Made by a program: the position numbers and the translations under genes. Shown in pieces: positions 1 to 9,751 of a stretch of DNA of 64,000 nucleotides. This DNA comes from Heliorestis acidaminivorans (lineage in GTDB: Bacteria > Bacillota > Desulfitobacteriia > Heliobacteriales > Heliobacteriaceae). The notes under the pieces were generated by a model. The model saw nothing but the letters and a program-made list of their open reading frames with translations. It was not told the origin of the DNA and did no database searches. Each line of letters begins with the position of its first letter. Position 1 is the stretch's first letter. The stretch covers positions 62,001 to 126,000 of the forward strand of contig NZ_WBXO01000004.1 in assembly GCF_008933955.1 (NCBI RefSeq), in the 5' to 3' direction.

Positions 1-1108
1 CTTGATTCAAGAGTTTATCGAAGAAGTCCCAAGAGCTTAGTTGATCAGGCGTTTTGAGCCAGATATAGGGAGCATTGACACCGCCAAAGACTTTATAGCC
101 AGCGTTAATCAGACCTTCGCGAATGAGCTTAGCATTGTCCATGTAGTAGCGGACGTTGGCCTGAATTTCTTTTTTCCCTGCTTCTGAGTAAATGGCGGCA
201 GCGGCCGCTTGTACTGGATAGGACACACCATTGAATTTCGTCGTCTGTCTTCTCAGCCAGAGACTGTTCAAGCTGTGGGCATTGCCTTGAGAATCGTAAG
301 CTTTTACTTCTTTGGGCACTATTGTGTAGGCGCAACGAGTACCTGTAAAGCCAGCTGTCTTGGAGTAACTGCGGAACTCGACAGCCACTTCGCGAGCACC
401 TTCCACTTCGTAGATACTGCGAGGGATATTGTCTTCTTGGATAAACGCTTCATAGGCGGCGTCATAAAGAATGAGCGCTTTATTTTCTCGAGCATAATCT
501 ACCCATTGCTTTAACTCATCCTTCGTCAAGGTCATGCCTGTTGGGTTGTTCGGGAAGCAGAGATAGATCATGTCTACTTTAGTTGTTGGCAACTGAGGCT
601 TCATGCCGTTTTCTTCTGTGCAAGGCAGATAGACGATGCCATCGAATTGGCCTTTGTTATCATTGAAAAGACCTGTACGGCCAGCCATGACGTTGCTATC
701 TACATAAACAGGATAGACAGGGTCTGTCACAGCAATTATATTGTTAACGCCTAGAATATCAGGGAAGTTAGCTGTGTCTGTTTTGGCACCGTCGCTGATG
801 AACACTTCGTCAGCCGTTAATTCTACACCGAGCGGTTTAAAATCATTTTCAATAATTTTTTCGCTGAGAAACTCGTAGCCTTGCTCAGGGCCATAGCCTC
901 TGAACGTTTGGGCGTGCCCCATTTCATCGACAGCAGTTTTCATTGCTTCCACAACTGCAGGTGATAGAGGACGGGTCACGTCACCAATGCCTAAGCGAAT
1001 GATATCAGCCTCTGGGTTGTCTGTTTTAAACTGATTGACTCTGCGAGCAATCTCCGAAAAAAGGTAACTGCCAGGCAGTTTCAAGTAATTCTCGTTAATC
1101 AATGCCAT
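1..1108 (-). CDS. dapL: LL-diaminopimelate aminotransferase, C-terminus beyond window
   Basis: PLP-dependent fold-I aminotransferase converting tetrahydrodipicolinate plus glutamate to LL-2,6-diaminopimelate, in the DapL shortcut of the lysine and peptidoglycan pathway. The minus frame is open without a stop from the ATG at 1108 to the window edge, giving about 369 codons of a family near 410. Visible family motifs are the N-terminal [20 protein letters not shown], then [21 protein letters not shown], and the PLP-lysine motif [12 protein letters not shown] near residue 250. The start is supported by the conserved N-terminus. Identification is by family recognition and is strong. No frameshift is visible; only the last 40 or so residues are missing because the window ends. 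Confidence 0.93.
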   Translation of the reverse strand, partial: MALINENYLKLPGSYLFSEIARRVNQFKTDNPEADIIRLGIGDVTRPLSPAVVEAMKTAVDEMGHAQTFRGYGPEQGYEFLSEKIIENDFKPLGVELTADEVFISDGAKTDTANFPDILGVNNIIAVTDPVYPVYVDSNVMAGRTGLFNDNKGQFDGIVYLPCTEENGMKPQLPTTKVDMIYLCFPNNPTGMTLTKDELKQWVDYARENKALILYDAAYEAFIQEDNIPRSIYEVEGAREVAVEFRSYSKTAGFTGTRCAYTIVPKEVKAYDSQGNAHSLNSLWLRRQTTKFNGVSYPVQAAAAAIYSEAGKKEIQANVRYYMDNAKLIREGLINAGYKVFGGVNAPYIWLKTPDQLSSWDFFDKLLNQ

Positions 1109-1186
1109 GTCTTTTCAAAACCCCTTCTCTAAAGAATTTGTCTCCACTATGATATATTTTCCAAGAATGAATGTCGAGTATGTATG

Positions 1187-1221
1187 GGTAAGTATACATG
1201 GATACTTTGTACATACTTACC
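1187..1221. promoter_or_regulatory. 9-bp inverted repeat upstream of dapL
   Basis: GGTAAGTAT at 1187-1195 and ATACTTACC at 1213-1221 are perfect inverted arms separated by 17 bp, about 80 bp upstream of the dapL start. An operator is possible. No regulator can be named, and the arms could simply form an RNA hairpin in the dapL leader. Confidence 0.35.
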
Positions 1222-1249
1222 GCTTTGTTTACAGGAACTTTTCTCTAAG

Positions 1250-1284
1250 AAAAAAGGACCTCGCCCAAAATACTTGGCGAGGTC
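1250..1284 (-). terminator. Rho-independent terminator of the ThrE-type exporter gene
   Basis: The arms GACCTCGCC (1257-1265) and GGCGAGGTC (1276-1284) form a GC-rich stem. Read on the minus strand, a T-run follows the stem. It lies 16 bp past the stop of the minus-strand exporter gene. Confidence 0.85.
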
Positions 1285-1299
1285 GCTTCAATAATTCAC

Positions 1300-2562
1300 C
1301 TAAAAAGACTTACTTTGCTTATCAACAACAGGACAGTCTTTCTTGGGCTTGAAAAATAAATTATTCACGAACTTTCTAAAAAAGATGGTGGCAATAGCGG
1401 CAGAAAAGCCGATAGCTAATATGATCGCGATACCTTGCGTCAAAGGCTCAATATAGCCTGCAAGATCACCAACAACAAGCAGGCTCATAGATTTATAAAA
1501 CCACAGACCTGGTAATAAAGGCACAAAACCAGCAACAATGAAAGCTGTAGTAGGTATTTTGCAGATGCGAGCCGATAATTCACTGGTAATGGCGACGGCT
1601 AAAGCGCCAAAGAAGACAGAAGCAGTAAGGCTAAAGCCAATTTTACTAAAGAACAAAAAGGTGACCAGTCCAAAAAGGGAAGCAAAGGCCGTAAAAACAA
1701 GTGATTTCATCGGTGATTTCAAAAAGATATTAAAAAGTAGAGCAATCATAATGGCTAGAACAGCCGCTTTCAAGGGATTCACGGCCATCAAGGATGAATA
1801 GCCTTCTTGAAAAGGCACTTTAGAAAACGATAAGACAATGCCGACACCGCTAAAAAGTGCGGCCGTTAAGCCAGCGGCCTCTAAGCCTCGTAAAGCACCA
1901 CTCGTTAAATCACCAGATGAAAGATCTCGTACAGCGTTGACCATTTGAATACTGGGAATGGCAATGAGCATTAATCCGACGATAACTGGTGCAATATTAA
2001 AAGGTATTACCTTGTAGAGCAAAACGGCTAGGGTCGCCCCAATCATACCGATTGCCATCTCTTTGAAAAAAAGCACTTGCTCTACTTTGATGGCCCGAAT
2101 GATAAGAAAAGTTATAACAACGACTATAAAAGCCATGATAGCCTCTAAAGCGCCACTATTGTTTAATAAAGCAATCAACCCGCCATTAATCCCTGCAATA
2201 ATCGTAGTGAGGCCATAAGAAATAGTGCTAGAGCTTCCCTCAATTTGCCTTAACTGTTTATTGGCTTCTTCGAGGGAAACTTGTTTGTGGCTAACTTTTC
2301 TAGATAGATCATTTAATGAAGTGATTTTCTCAAGATCTAGATCTCTTTCTCTAATTCTTCTAAAGTGGCTTTTTTGTTCCTCTTCGTCATCATAGTAAGT
2401 TAACATAACGACAGAAGTAGTTGCATAAGCTTCTAGCTTTTTCATACCAAAAGCACAACCGCAACGTTCCATACTTTCTTCAATGCGGTATGTTTCAGCA
2501 CCTGATTGCAAGAGAAGTCGCCCAAGCTCCATAACAAATTCAACTTTTTTATTCATGACCAT
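1300..2562 (-). CDS. Threonine/serine exporter family protein (ThrE/DUF1212)
   Basis: Integral membrane protein of the ThrE family, which exports threonine and serine by proton exchange; the substrate here is inferred from the family. Residues 1-120 are the soluble ThrE N-terminal part with the family motif LLQSGAETYRIEESMERCG (near residue 18). About ten hydrophobic segments follow between residues 120 and 405. The 420-residue length matches single-chain versions that carry both the ThrE and ThrE_2 regions; many Firmicutes split these into two genes. Either of two close ATGs (2562 or 2556) could be the start, since a weak GAAAGA lies upstream. It is monocistronic, with its own terminator at 1250-1284. 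Confidence 0.85.
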   Translation of the reverse strand: MVMNKKVEFVMELGRLLLQSGAETYRIEESMERCGCAFGMKKLEAYATTSVVMLTYYDDEEEQKSHFRRIRERDLDLEKITSLNDLSRKVSHKQVSLEEANKQLRQIEGSSSTISYGLTTIIAGINGGLIALLNNSGALEAIMAFIVVVITFLIIRAIKVEQVLFFKEMAIGMIGATLAVLLYKVIPFNIAPVIVGLMLIAIPSIQMVNAVRDLSSGDLTSGALRGLEAAGLTAALFSGVGIVLSFSKVPFQEGYSSLMAVNPLKAAVLAIMIALLFNIFLKSPMKSLVFTAFASLFGLVTFLFFSKIGFSLTASVFFGALAVAITSELSARICKIPTTAFIVAGFVPLLPGLWFYKSMSLLVVGDLAGYIEPLTQGIAIILAIGFSAAIATIFFRKFVNNLFFKPKKDCPVVDKQSKSF

Positions 2563-2836
2563 CAGTCTTTCTTTTTCAATACTCTTCTCTTTATAACATA
2601 GGGAGAAGAAAAAAACATCCTATCAAGTGATAAGTAATTGATGGCTTTAGGACCAGTTTTTGCTTTCATGAGAAAAAGCATTTTAGTAGGGGTTTTTTTA
2701 TCAAGAAACAGTGAAAAAAGGACTTTTCACTTCCAAGAAATTTCCAATGAAGAAGTGCTCAATAATGATATAATAAAGCTAGAAGAGAATTTGGATTCTA
2801 TGCATTTTTCAAATCAGAGAAAATGGAGGAATTTAT

Positions 2837-3340
2837 ATGCAAGTGAATATAACAGACTTGCCGGGAGTTGGAAAGAAGATATCCTTTGTCAATGCTAATA
2901 ACAAAAAGATGGTGTTGATTATTCACCATACAGGAAAAAGAGAGTTATATTTCTTTGAAGATGATGATGACGATGCAATTTTTTGTTTTGAATTAACATC
3001 AGAAGAAACAAAACTACTAGCATCACAGCTTCTAGGGGCAACCTTCGAGCCCTTAGAGACCGAAAAGCTAGAACGGGTCAATATGGCTCGCAACCAATAT
3101 CTCGTTGAGTGGATTGATGTAGCGAAGCATTCCAGACTTGCTGGTATGAAGGTAAGTGATTTTAGAAAAAGAATCCCTGAAGGTGTTACGTTGATTGGTA
3201 TTTTCCGTCATGATGATTTAATGGTTCATCCTGAACCAGATGCGATATTGGAAACTACCGATACAATTATGGTCGTAGGTAAAAGAGAATCTATGCAAAA
3301 TTTTGTTGGGCAATGCAAAGGGAAGGGTAAGGTAAATTAG
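2837..3340 (+). CDS. KhtT-like regulatory subunit of a K+/H+ antiporter (TrkA-C domain)
   Basis: Cytoplasmic 167-residue protein resembling Bacillus KhtT, which gates the KhtU K+(NH4+)/H+ antiporter. The N-terminal half (1-80) is a small beta-rich domain with an acidic EDDDDD stretch. The C-terminal half (about 85-160) is a TrkA-C ligand-binding domain, with the typical 'G.TLIGIFRHDDLMVHPEPDAILETTDTIMVVG' layout visible in broken form. The start is fixed by a GGAGGA Shine-Dalgarno 8 bp upstream. The antiporter gene follows within 3 bp, so the two are almost certainly co-translated. Assignment rests on both domain and context. Confidence 0.85.
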   Translation: MQVNITDLPGVGKKISFVNANNKKMVLIIHHTGKRELYFFEDDDDDAIFCFELTSEETKLLASQLLGATFEPLETEKLERVNMARNQYLVEWIDVAKHSRLAGMKVSDFRKRIPEGVTLIGIFRHDDLMVHPEPDAILETTDTIMVVGKRESMQNFVGQCKGKGKVN

Positions 3341-3343
3341 TTG

Positions 3344-4522
3344 ATGGTGCTTCCTGAATTATTATCGGCTGGTCTTATTCTTTTGCTCTTATTCATATCG
3401 GGATTTGTAGGGCTAAGGATGAAAATTCCCAATGTCGTTTTTTTTATCTTAATAGGCATTCTCCTTGGCGGCTTGATTACAGATAGTCACTTGATTCACT
3501 TTGCTGGTGAGATAGGAATTGTTCTGTTATTTTTTATGTTGGGAATGGAATTTCCTATTAAGCAACTCATGTCTGTAGCGAAAAAAGTGTTAAAAGCAGG
3601 TGTGCTAGATGTAATGTTAAGCTTTGGAGTCACTACAGGAATTTGCTTATTCATGGGCCTAGATCTAATAGCTTCCTTGATTATTGGTGGTGTAGCTTAT
3701 GCTACAAGCTCATCAATTACGGCAAAATTACTAGAAAGTTCTAAGCGAATGGCGAACCCTGAGTCGGAATTTATGTTAGGATTGCTAATCTTTGAAGATC
3801 TAGTAGCGCCGATTTTAGTAGCTGTATTAGTTGGATTAACACTGGGAACGGCTATTACTGTTTCTTCTATGTCTTTGTTAGTTCTAAAAGTGGTAGCTCT
3901 AATCGCTGGAGCAATACTATTAGGGGTATTTGTATTTAGTAAGCTAGGTTCGTTTTTTGACCGCTATATGCAAGAAGATATTTTTCTTCTTTTTGTCATT
4001 GGTCTGGCCTTGGCTTACGGCGGATTAGCTCTTTACTTAGATCTTTCTGAAGTACTGGGAGCTTTTTTAGCTGGCATTATGCTGGCTGAAGTACGGAGAA
4101 CTCATGAGTTAGAAGAGATGGTTGTTCGTACTAGAGATTTATTGTTGCCACTGTTTTTCTTGTACTTCGGCACAATAATTAATTTCAACGAAGGAGTTCC
4201 CATGGTTTCTCTCTTACTTATTCTGCTCGCTTGGTCAATTGTAGCAAAAATAGTAGTAGGCTTTTGGGGTGGACAATGGTATGGTCTATCAAAAAAAGTT
4301 TCCCTTAGAGCAGGTCTTTCCTTTACGCAACGAGGAGAATTCTCCATTATTATTGCGGCATTAGCAGTTGGTACGATACAAGCTTTTAGTAGTATCTTTA
4401 TCTTGATATCTGCAATGATTGGAATCATATTGTTCCAAATGGCACCGATGCTCGCCAATAAAGTATATGGCCGCCCAAAAGGTAAAGGCAAAATAAGTAT
4501 CCCTAGTGGTAGTGCTTCATAA
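3344..4522 (+). CDS. CPA2-family K+/H+ antiporter, KhtU/KefB-like
   Basis: Monovalent cation:proton antiporter of the CPA2 (Kef-type) family with 12 or so membrane helices filling all 392 residues. Family signatures include the early GILLGGLITDS and GEIGIVLLFFMLGMEF motifs, the ion-site region LLIFEDLVAPILVAVL, and the conserved FTQRGEFSIIIAAL near residue 330. No C-terminal RCK/TrkA domain is attached; the preceding gene supplies it, as in KhtTU. The ATG at 3344 follows a TTG at 3341 that could also initiate, and GGGAAGGG upstream can serve as ribosome site. The likely role is K+ efflux at alkaline pH or in response to a nucleotide ligand. The substrate is inferred. Confidence 0.88.
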   Translation: MVLPELLSAGLILLLLFISGFVGLRMKIPNVVFFILIGILLGGLITDSHLIHFAGEIGIVLLFFMLGMEFPIKQLMSVAKKVLKAGVLDVMLSFGVTTGICLFMGLDLIASLIIGGVAYATSSSITAKLLESSKRMANPESEFMLGLLIFEDLVAPILVAVLVGLTLGTAITVSSMSLLVLKVVALIAGAILLGVFVFSKLGSFFDRYMQEDIFLLFVIGLALAYGGLALYLDLSEVLGAFLAGIMLAEVRRTHELEEMVVRTRDLLLPLFFLYFGTIINFNEGVPMVSLLLILLAWSIVAKIVVGFWGGQWYGLSKKVSLRAGLSFTQRGEFSIIIAALAVGTIQAFSSIFILISAMIGIILFQMAPMLANKVYGRPKGKGKISIPSGSAS

Positions 4523-4565
4523 TGCCTGTGTCTATGCTTTACACAATTAATAAGCTAACCCTAAT

Positions 4566-4612
4566 AGGCCAAAGCAACTCGTTCAATCAAGAGCGAGGTG
4601 CTGGGCCTTTTT
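4566..4612 (+). terminator. Terminator after the antiporter operon
   Basis: AGGCC..AGCA.CTCG pairs with CGAG.TGCT.GGCCT around a short loop and is followed by TTTTT, 44 bp after the antiporter stop codon. Confidence 0.85.
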
Positions 4613-4733
4613 ATGTAATGTTAAATTTTTACTGCTTTTTAATATGACTGTTATGGTATGATTAATATGGTTTTAGAAAAAACCTGCTTCAAGCTTGGTT
4701 GTTCACAATAATAGTTAAGTAGGTGTTCGTAAA

Positions 4734-7700
4734 ATGTCTGCTTCCCACCAATCATCCCTTCAAGAGTTAAAAGCTACTCTTCTTGAATTAACAGATAAGT
4801 TTAAGCAAGCTGGTGACGAAACTGGAGTCTACAGAATGAAGGGGCTAACTAATAAGCTCCAAGAAAAGCAGATGAATATTGCTTTCTGTGGACACATATC
4901 TAGTGGCAAGTCAGCTTTACTTAACAAATTATTAGGCTACGATTGGTTACCTACTAGCCCGATTCCTTCAAGTGCTAACATTGTTACGATTCATAGAGGA
5001 AAAGCAGGAGCTATGATCAATAGCTCCATAGAGCTCAATCCCGAAAAGGAACTTCCTCTCATCCATCAATATTGTCTAGATAATCAAAAAGCTCAGTCCA
5101 TAGAATTGACACTTCCCCATCAACTAGAGGCACCAGGTCTTGTTCTTATTGATACACCAGGCATTGACTCAGCAGAAAAAGCCAAAAAGTTAGCAGAAGA
5201 AGAGGCGATTGTTACTGCTGATGTAGTCGTCTATGTAATGGACTACAACCATGTACAATCAGAAATTAACTTTACTTTCGCTAAGAAGATGAAAGAGCAA
5301 GGGAAAATACTCCTGCTCCTAGTCCATCAGATAGACAAGCATTGCGATTTTGAATTAGATTTTTCCTACTTTAAAAGTTCCTCACGAGCCGGTTTTGCCG
5401 CCTGGGACGTCCATCCCGAAGGAATTTTCTACACTACCTTAAATGATGACCAGCATGAAGAAAACCAAGTGCCCCTCTTGCAATCAGCTTTGATATCCTT
5501 TTCTCAAAATAGAGAAACCTTATTGCCCACAACTATCTACAATTCAGCTAAGCAACTGGTTGGTGAGCACTGCGCCCGTCAAGGGGCTAAGCAAGCACAG
5601 TTACGTCAAAAATGGCAAGAAATAATTGAGGAAACAGAAGACTTAGAAGAGGCTTTAGCTAGTTATAATACATTGCAAGAACAGTATGTAAAACTGCAAA
5701 GCCGCACAGAAGGTTTGCAAGCAGAACTAGAGCGCGAAATAATTCAAGTTATCGAAAACGCGCGCATCACTCCCTATACAACGACCGAGTTAGCCCAAGA
5801 GTACCTAGTTAGTCGCCAGCCGGGCTTTAAGGTAGGTTTCTTATTTACAGCAGAAAAAACCAAAAAAGAAATAGAGCGGCGCTTAGAAGCTTTAACTGCC
5901 GACTTTGCTCAGCATGTATCGACGCAGTTAGAATGGCATCTCCGCGGTCTGCTTGTTAAAGTGCCTGAAAACTACGGCATTTCTGATAGCGATTATCTGC
6001 AAGAAGCTAATGCTTTTGCTATTGCTTGGGATAGTAACTTAATTGCTAGTGCCGTAAAAGCAGGTGCTCTAGCTAACAGCGAATACATCCATAACTTCAC
6101 CCATGATGTAGCTGGAGAAATAAAAAGACTCTATCGGCGAGAAGCTTTAGCCCTAGCGGAAAAGGCTGTCAATCTAACGAAAAAAGAAAGTGAGCAAGAA
6201 CTTGCTCAGTTGCAGGACCGCCTGCAACCACTTACGTCTTTAGTTGAAGCATTGCGCAGTCTAGAAAAAATGGATCAAAACGAACGGCATTATCAGACCC
6301 AATTAATTAAGCTTATAGAAGATAAGCTAGCTTCTGCTGTTGAACTTCAGGAACTGATTCCTGCGCTTAAAGATAATAAGCAAGAAGCTGAGAATGCTTC
6401 AATAAGTTTAGGCCAAGCCATTAGTAAATCAGCTCAAGCTCTTGAAGATAGAAAGGCTGATAAGTCAACCAACGCCTCAGCAGTAGCTGTTAGCGCAGAA
6501 TCAGTTGCCCAGATACCTGCTGAATCAGCACAAACTTCTTCTTACGCTTCATCTATTGCCGCACCTGCCCCCACAGCATTACAGCAGATGGGAGCAAAAC
6601 TGCGTAGCTTTGCGCAGTCTATTGAAAACTTGTCGGGCTTTGCCCATATGGCTCAGGCTATGGGACAAAGAGCAGAGCGTTTAGAAGAAAATATTTTTAC
6701 AGTGGCTTTATTCGGTGCTTTCAGTGCTGGCAAATCTTCTGTAGCTAACGCTTTGCTAGGACAATTTGTATTACCTGTATCACCAAACCCTACGACAGCG
6801 GCAATTAACAAGATTCTTCCTCCCACTAAGTCTTATCCTCACGGCACAGTGCGCGTTCAACTAAAAACAAAAGCCGACATGGAAAGCGATGTACTCCATT
6901 CCCTGCGAGCCTGTGGCTTAGAAGCGACAACTTTGGAAGAAGCCTTAGAGTTACTTACTCAATTATCACCTAGTCAAGTTCACCCTACGGCCAAGCCTCA
7001 TTATTCTTTCTTACAAGCCCTTGCTAAAGGGTTACCTCATGTAGAAGGACACCTAGGTAGCATTCAAACTATTAAGTTAGTAGACTTTAACGACTATGTA
7101 GCTAGTGAAGAAAAAGCTTGTTTTGTTGAATGGATTGAGCTTTACTACAGTTGCCCTTTGACAGATCGAGGTATTATGCTAGTCGATACACCAGGAGCAG
7201 ACTCTATCAATGCTCGTCATACGGGAGTGGCTTTTGAGTATATCAAAAACGCTGATGCCCTACTTTTTGTCACTTACTATAACAGCGCTTTTTCCCATGC
7301 CGATCGGGATTTTCTCTTTCAGCTAGGTCGTGTAAAAGATACCTTTGCCTTAGACAAGATGTTTTTCCTCGTCAACGCCGTTGATCTAGCTAAGACAGAA
7401 GAGGAACTTAATGAAGTATTAAGGCATGTAGAAGATCGAGTGAGCGAATGTGGTATTAAAGAACCGCGCATTTTCCCTATTTCCAGCCAGACTGCTTTAC
7501 TTGCCCGCTTAGAATATCTAGATGCATTAACAGCAACATTAGAGAAAACTTATCGACAGAGAATAAGTTCTCTGCGTAGTGCCCAAAAAGCCACTGCAAG
7601 AGAAGGTGAGCCCAGCTATCAGGAAGGGTTGAGACTATCAGGCTTTGAGGCCTTTGAGGAAGCTTTTTTCCACTTTACATTAGAAGAGCTTACAGCAGTA

Positions 7701-8564
7701 GCTGTGCAAGCAGGCGAAAACGACTTGGCTCGCTGTCTCAGTGCATTAGATGAAGTTATTGCTACAGCTCACACCGACGCTTCTTCTAGGCGTATCAAAA
7801 AAGCGACTTATGAAGCTTCACGAACTCAATTACATCGTCTGATTCAAGGAATAGAGAGCAAAGCCGAAAGTAACTTCTTACAGCAGGAGCTAGAAGAGCT
7901 TGTCTATTACTTGAAGCAACGCCTTTTCTTCCGTTTTGGCGATCTTTTTAACCGTTACTTTAATCCAGCAGTATTGCAAAATGACAGTGGAGCAATTACC
8001 AAAGGGGCAATGCACCATTCTCTAGAAAGTTTGATCAAGACAATAGAACAAGAACTAGCCCAAGAATTACGAGCTACTTCTTTGCGCTTAGAAAAATTTC
8101 TCAACGGGCGAGCAGAACATCTACAGAGCAAACTTGCTGAATTAGTGCGTCAGGAAGCTCACCAACTACAGCTGTCGCAAAGAGAAGTTGCCACTATAAC
8201 TACACCAGAATTCCCACTTAACAGGCTCAGTACCAGCAGTAACTCGCTTGTCCCTCTCCTTTCTATGATCAAAAGCCCCAAAGATTTTTTTGAAGGATCT
8301 GGTCGTGCTCGGTTACGAGAGGCCTTAGAAAAGCAACTACAAGCGCCAGTAGACGACTACTTAAGGGAAGGGCGAGATTTACTTTACAGTATCTATGAAC
8401 CCGCCTTAGAGAGAAGTCTCAATAAAATAAGTACAGAAGCTTTGCAAGCTGTAGATGATTATTATGAAAGCCTCACAGCGGCTTTAGAATTAACTTTCGA
8501 TCTAGAAGAAGTAGAAGCCCTGCGTACTAAACTAGGCAGAATTCAGCTTGAACAAGCTAATTAA
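4734..8564 (+). CDS. Tandem bacterial dynamin-like protein (two GTPase modules)
   Basis: 1276-residue dynamin-family GTPase with two complete head-and-stalk modules in one chain, as in Bacillus DynA (about 1190 residues), a membrane-fusing protein implicated in membrane repair and phage tolerance. The first GTPase has P-loop GHISSGKS at residues 53-60 and switch-II DTPGID near 141. The second has P-loop GAFSAGKS near 662 and DTPGAD near 821. Between them are helical stalk regions and an Ala/Ser/Thr-rich linker around residues 585-620. Both modules keep their nucleotide-binding residues, so both heads should be active. It stands alone, with a terminator 155 bp downstream. The family is certain; the cellular role is inferred from DynA. 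Confidence 0.92.
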   Translation: MSASHQSSLQELKATLLELTDKFKQAGDETGVYRMKGLTNKLQEKQMNIAFCGHISSGKSALLNKLLGYDWLPTSPIPSSANIVTIHRGKAGAMINSSIELNPEKELPLIHQYCLDNQKAQSIELTLPHQLEAPGLVLIDTPGIDSAEKAKKLAEEEAIVTADVVVYVMDYNHVQSEINFTFAKKMKEQGKILLLLVHQIDKHCDFELDFSYFKSSSRAGFAAWDVHPEGIFYTTLNDDQHEENQVPLLQSALISFSQNRETLLPTTIYNSAKQLVGEHCARQGAKQAQLRQKWQEIIEETEDLEEALASYNTLQEQYVKLQSRTEGLQAELEREIIQVIENARITPYTTTELAQEYLVSRQPGFKVGFLFTAEKTKKEIERRLEALTADFAQHVSTQLEWHLRGLLVKVPENYGISDSDYLQEANAFAIAWDSNLIASAVKAGALANSEYIHNFTHDVAGEIKRLYRREALALAEKAVNLTKKESEQELAQLQDRLQPLTSLVEALRSLEKMDQNERHYQTQLIKLIEDKLASAVELQELIPALKDNKQEAENASISLGQAISKSAQALEDRKADKSTNASAVAVSAESVAQIPAESAQTSSYASSIAAPAPTALQQMGAKLRSFAQSIENLSGFAHMAQAMGQRAERLEENIFTVALFGAFSAGKSSVANALLGQFVLPVSPNPTTAAINKILPPTKSYPHGTVRVQLKTKADMESDVLHSLRACGLEATTLEEALELLTQLSPSQVHPTAKPHYSFLQALAKGLPHVEGHLGSIQTIKLVDFNDYVASEEKACFVEWIELYYSCPLTDRGIMLVDTPGADSINARHTGVAFEYIKNADALLFVTYYNSAFSHADRDFLFQLGRVKDTFALDKMFFLVNAVDLAKTEEELNEVLRHVEDRVSECGIKEPRIFPISSQTALLARLEYLDALTATLEKTYRQRISSLRSAQKATAREGEPSYQEGLRLSGFEAFEEAFFHFTLEELTAVAVQAGENDLARCLSALDEVIATAHTDASSRRIKKATYEASRTQLHRLIQGIESKAESNFLQQELEELVYYLKQRLFFRFGDLFNRYFNPAVLQNDSGAITKGAMHHSLESLIKTIEQELAQELRATSLRLEKFLNGRAEHLQSKLAELVRQEAHQLQLSQREVATITTPEFPLNRLSTSSNSLVPLLSMIKSPKDFFEGSGRARLREALEKQLQAPVDDYLREGRDLLYSIYEPALERSLNKISTEALQAVDDYYESLTAALELTFDLEEVEALRTKLGRIQLEQAN

Positions 8565-8718
8565 ATCTATAGCTTATAGAGCTCTATAATGAAAAAAAAT
8601 AAACCGGCAAAGCCTTTTTTCTAGGCCATTCTGAATCTATGAGCCGTATTACGGAAGACTTTGTACAACGTAAGTTTAAGGAAGTAATTATCTATCAAAA
8701 GCCAGAATGAGCAGAGCA

Positions 8719-8753
8719 AAGCCCATCTCACAAAAAAATGAGATGGGCTTTTT
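8719..8753 (+). terminator. Terminator downstream of the dynamin gene
   Basis: A perfect 12-bp stem AAGCCCATCTCA/TGAGATGGGCTT with an 8-nt loop is followed by TTT. It sits between the convergent dynamin and short flagellin genes. The T-run favours plus-strand termination. Confidence 0.8.
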
Positions 8754-8810
8754 GGTTCTGTAATACTATTCGATTCTACTATCGGAGGCTTAAGTCTTAG
8801 GGGAAAAGGA

Positions 8811-9614
8811 CTAAACGAGGAGAGATAAATTTGACCCCATCGTCTTACTCTTTGTCGCCATGGTCATGATGGCAGAATAGAGAGTAATACCGCTTTGCTT
8901 AAAAAGCATAATCTCTTTAGCCATGTCGGCATCGCGAATTCTAGACTCGCTTGCTTGCTGTTGATAAGCCGCATTTTGACTGTTTTGCTGAGCCTGTTCT
9001 AGACGGTTTTCCAAAGCTCCTACGTCAGAACGAGTCGAGGAAAGGTTACGGATGGCTTGATCCATATCAGCAATAGCAGAACTAGCGTTAGCTTGAGTCG
9101 ATACATCAATATTAGCACCAAGACCTGCTACGGAAGTATCGGAAATAGTTATATCTATAGTTTGCCCACTGTTGGCACCAGCTTGGATTTGACTATTTTG
9201 TAAAGTGCCATCGTTAGTAGGAATAGTGTTAAATTGAGTCTGATTAGCGTTAGTATTAAGTTGGTCTTTTAATTGATTTATCTCGTTTTGTATGTTCGAG
9301 CGATCAGAGTCAGATAGTGTGCCGTTAGAAGCTTGAATAGATAGCTCCCGCATACGTTGCATTATAGAATGACTACTATCCATAGCACCCTCAGAGGTAC
9401 GCAACATAGATATGCCATCTTGAATATTACTGCTTGCTTGATTTAACCCGCGAACTTGGCCAGAGATTTTTTCGGCAATCGCTAAGCCCGCGGGATTATC
9501 ACCTGCTCTGTTGATCTGCAATGCAGAGCTTAAGCGTTCTTGTGAATTTCCCATTGACTGTAAAGATTTGTAGTAAGAGCTTGTTACATTATTAGAGATT
9601 CCGCCAATTGCCAT
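8811..9614 (-). CDS. Short flagellin
   Basis: 267-residue flagellin with the conserved D0/D1 ends and almost no variable middle. The N-terminal motif SSALQINRAGDNPAGLAIAE (near 28-47) and the C-terminal [20 protein letters not shown] are diagnostic. The residues between are polar and Gln/Asn/Ser-rich. The ATG at 9614 is chosen because AGGTGG lies 8 bp upstream; an in-frame GTG at 9626 lies inside that ribosome site. Conserved flagellins usually end near 'QAN..P..VL.LL'; this one ends in a divergent TMATKSKTMGSNLSLLV, so it may be a minor filament protein. It lies just downstream of the hydrogenase operon but has its own sigma-A-like promoter. Confidence 0.9.
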   Translation of the reverse strand: MAIGGISNNVTSSYYKSLQSMGNSQERLSSALQINRAGDNPAGLAIAEKISGQVRGLNQASSNIQDGISMLRTSEGAMDSSHSIMQRMRELSIQASNGTLSDSDRSNIQNEINQLKDQLNTNANQTQFNTIPTNDGTLQNSQIQAGANSGQTIDITISDTSVAGLGANIDVSTQANASSAIADMDQAIRNLSSTRSDVGALENRLEQAQQNSQNAAYQQQASESRIRDADMAKEIMLFKQSGITLYSAIMTMATKSKTMGSNLSLLV

Positions 9615-9650
9615 CAAAATCACCACCTGTTCAGATTAATCTATAGTTAC

Positions 9651-9679
9651 ATTTTACGCAAAGTGGTAAAAAAGTACAA
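9651..9679 (-). promoter_or_regulatory. Sigma-A-type promoter for the short flagellin
   Basis: On the minus strand TTGTAC (-35, 9679-9674) and TAAAAT (-10, 9656-9651) are separated by exactly 17 bp. They lie 37 bp upstream of the chosen start codon. I saw no sigma-28-like element for this gene. Confidence 0.5.
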
Positions 9680-9751
9680 TAGACTTAGGTCCTAAGTATT
9701 CAAAAAAATACTCTCCGATCCGACAGCGTCAGTCACTCCTAAAAAATATTC

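Noticed and set aside
209..514. 101-codon plus-strand frame
   Set aside because: It lies antisense inside dapL, whose protein motifs are intact on the other strand. No ribosome site.
2638..2898. 86-codon plus-strand frame upstream of khtT
   Set aside because: It overlaps khtT in another frame, has no ribosome site, and covers the likely promoter region.
8639..8710. 23-codon frame after the dynamin gene (MSRITEDFVQRKFKEVII...)
   Set aside because: Protein-like but very short, with no clear ribosome site and no family; it may be a scrap of a lost gene.
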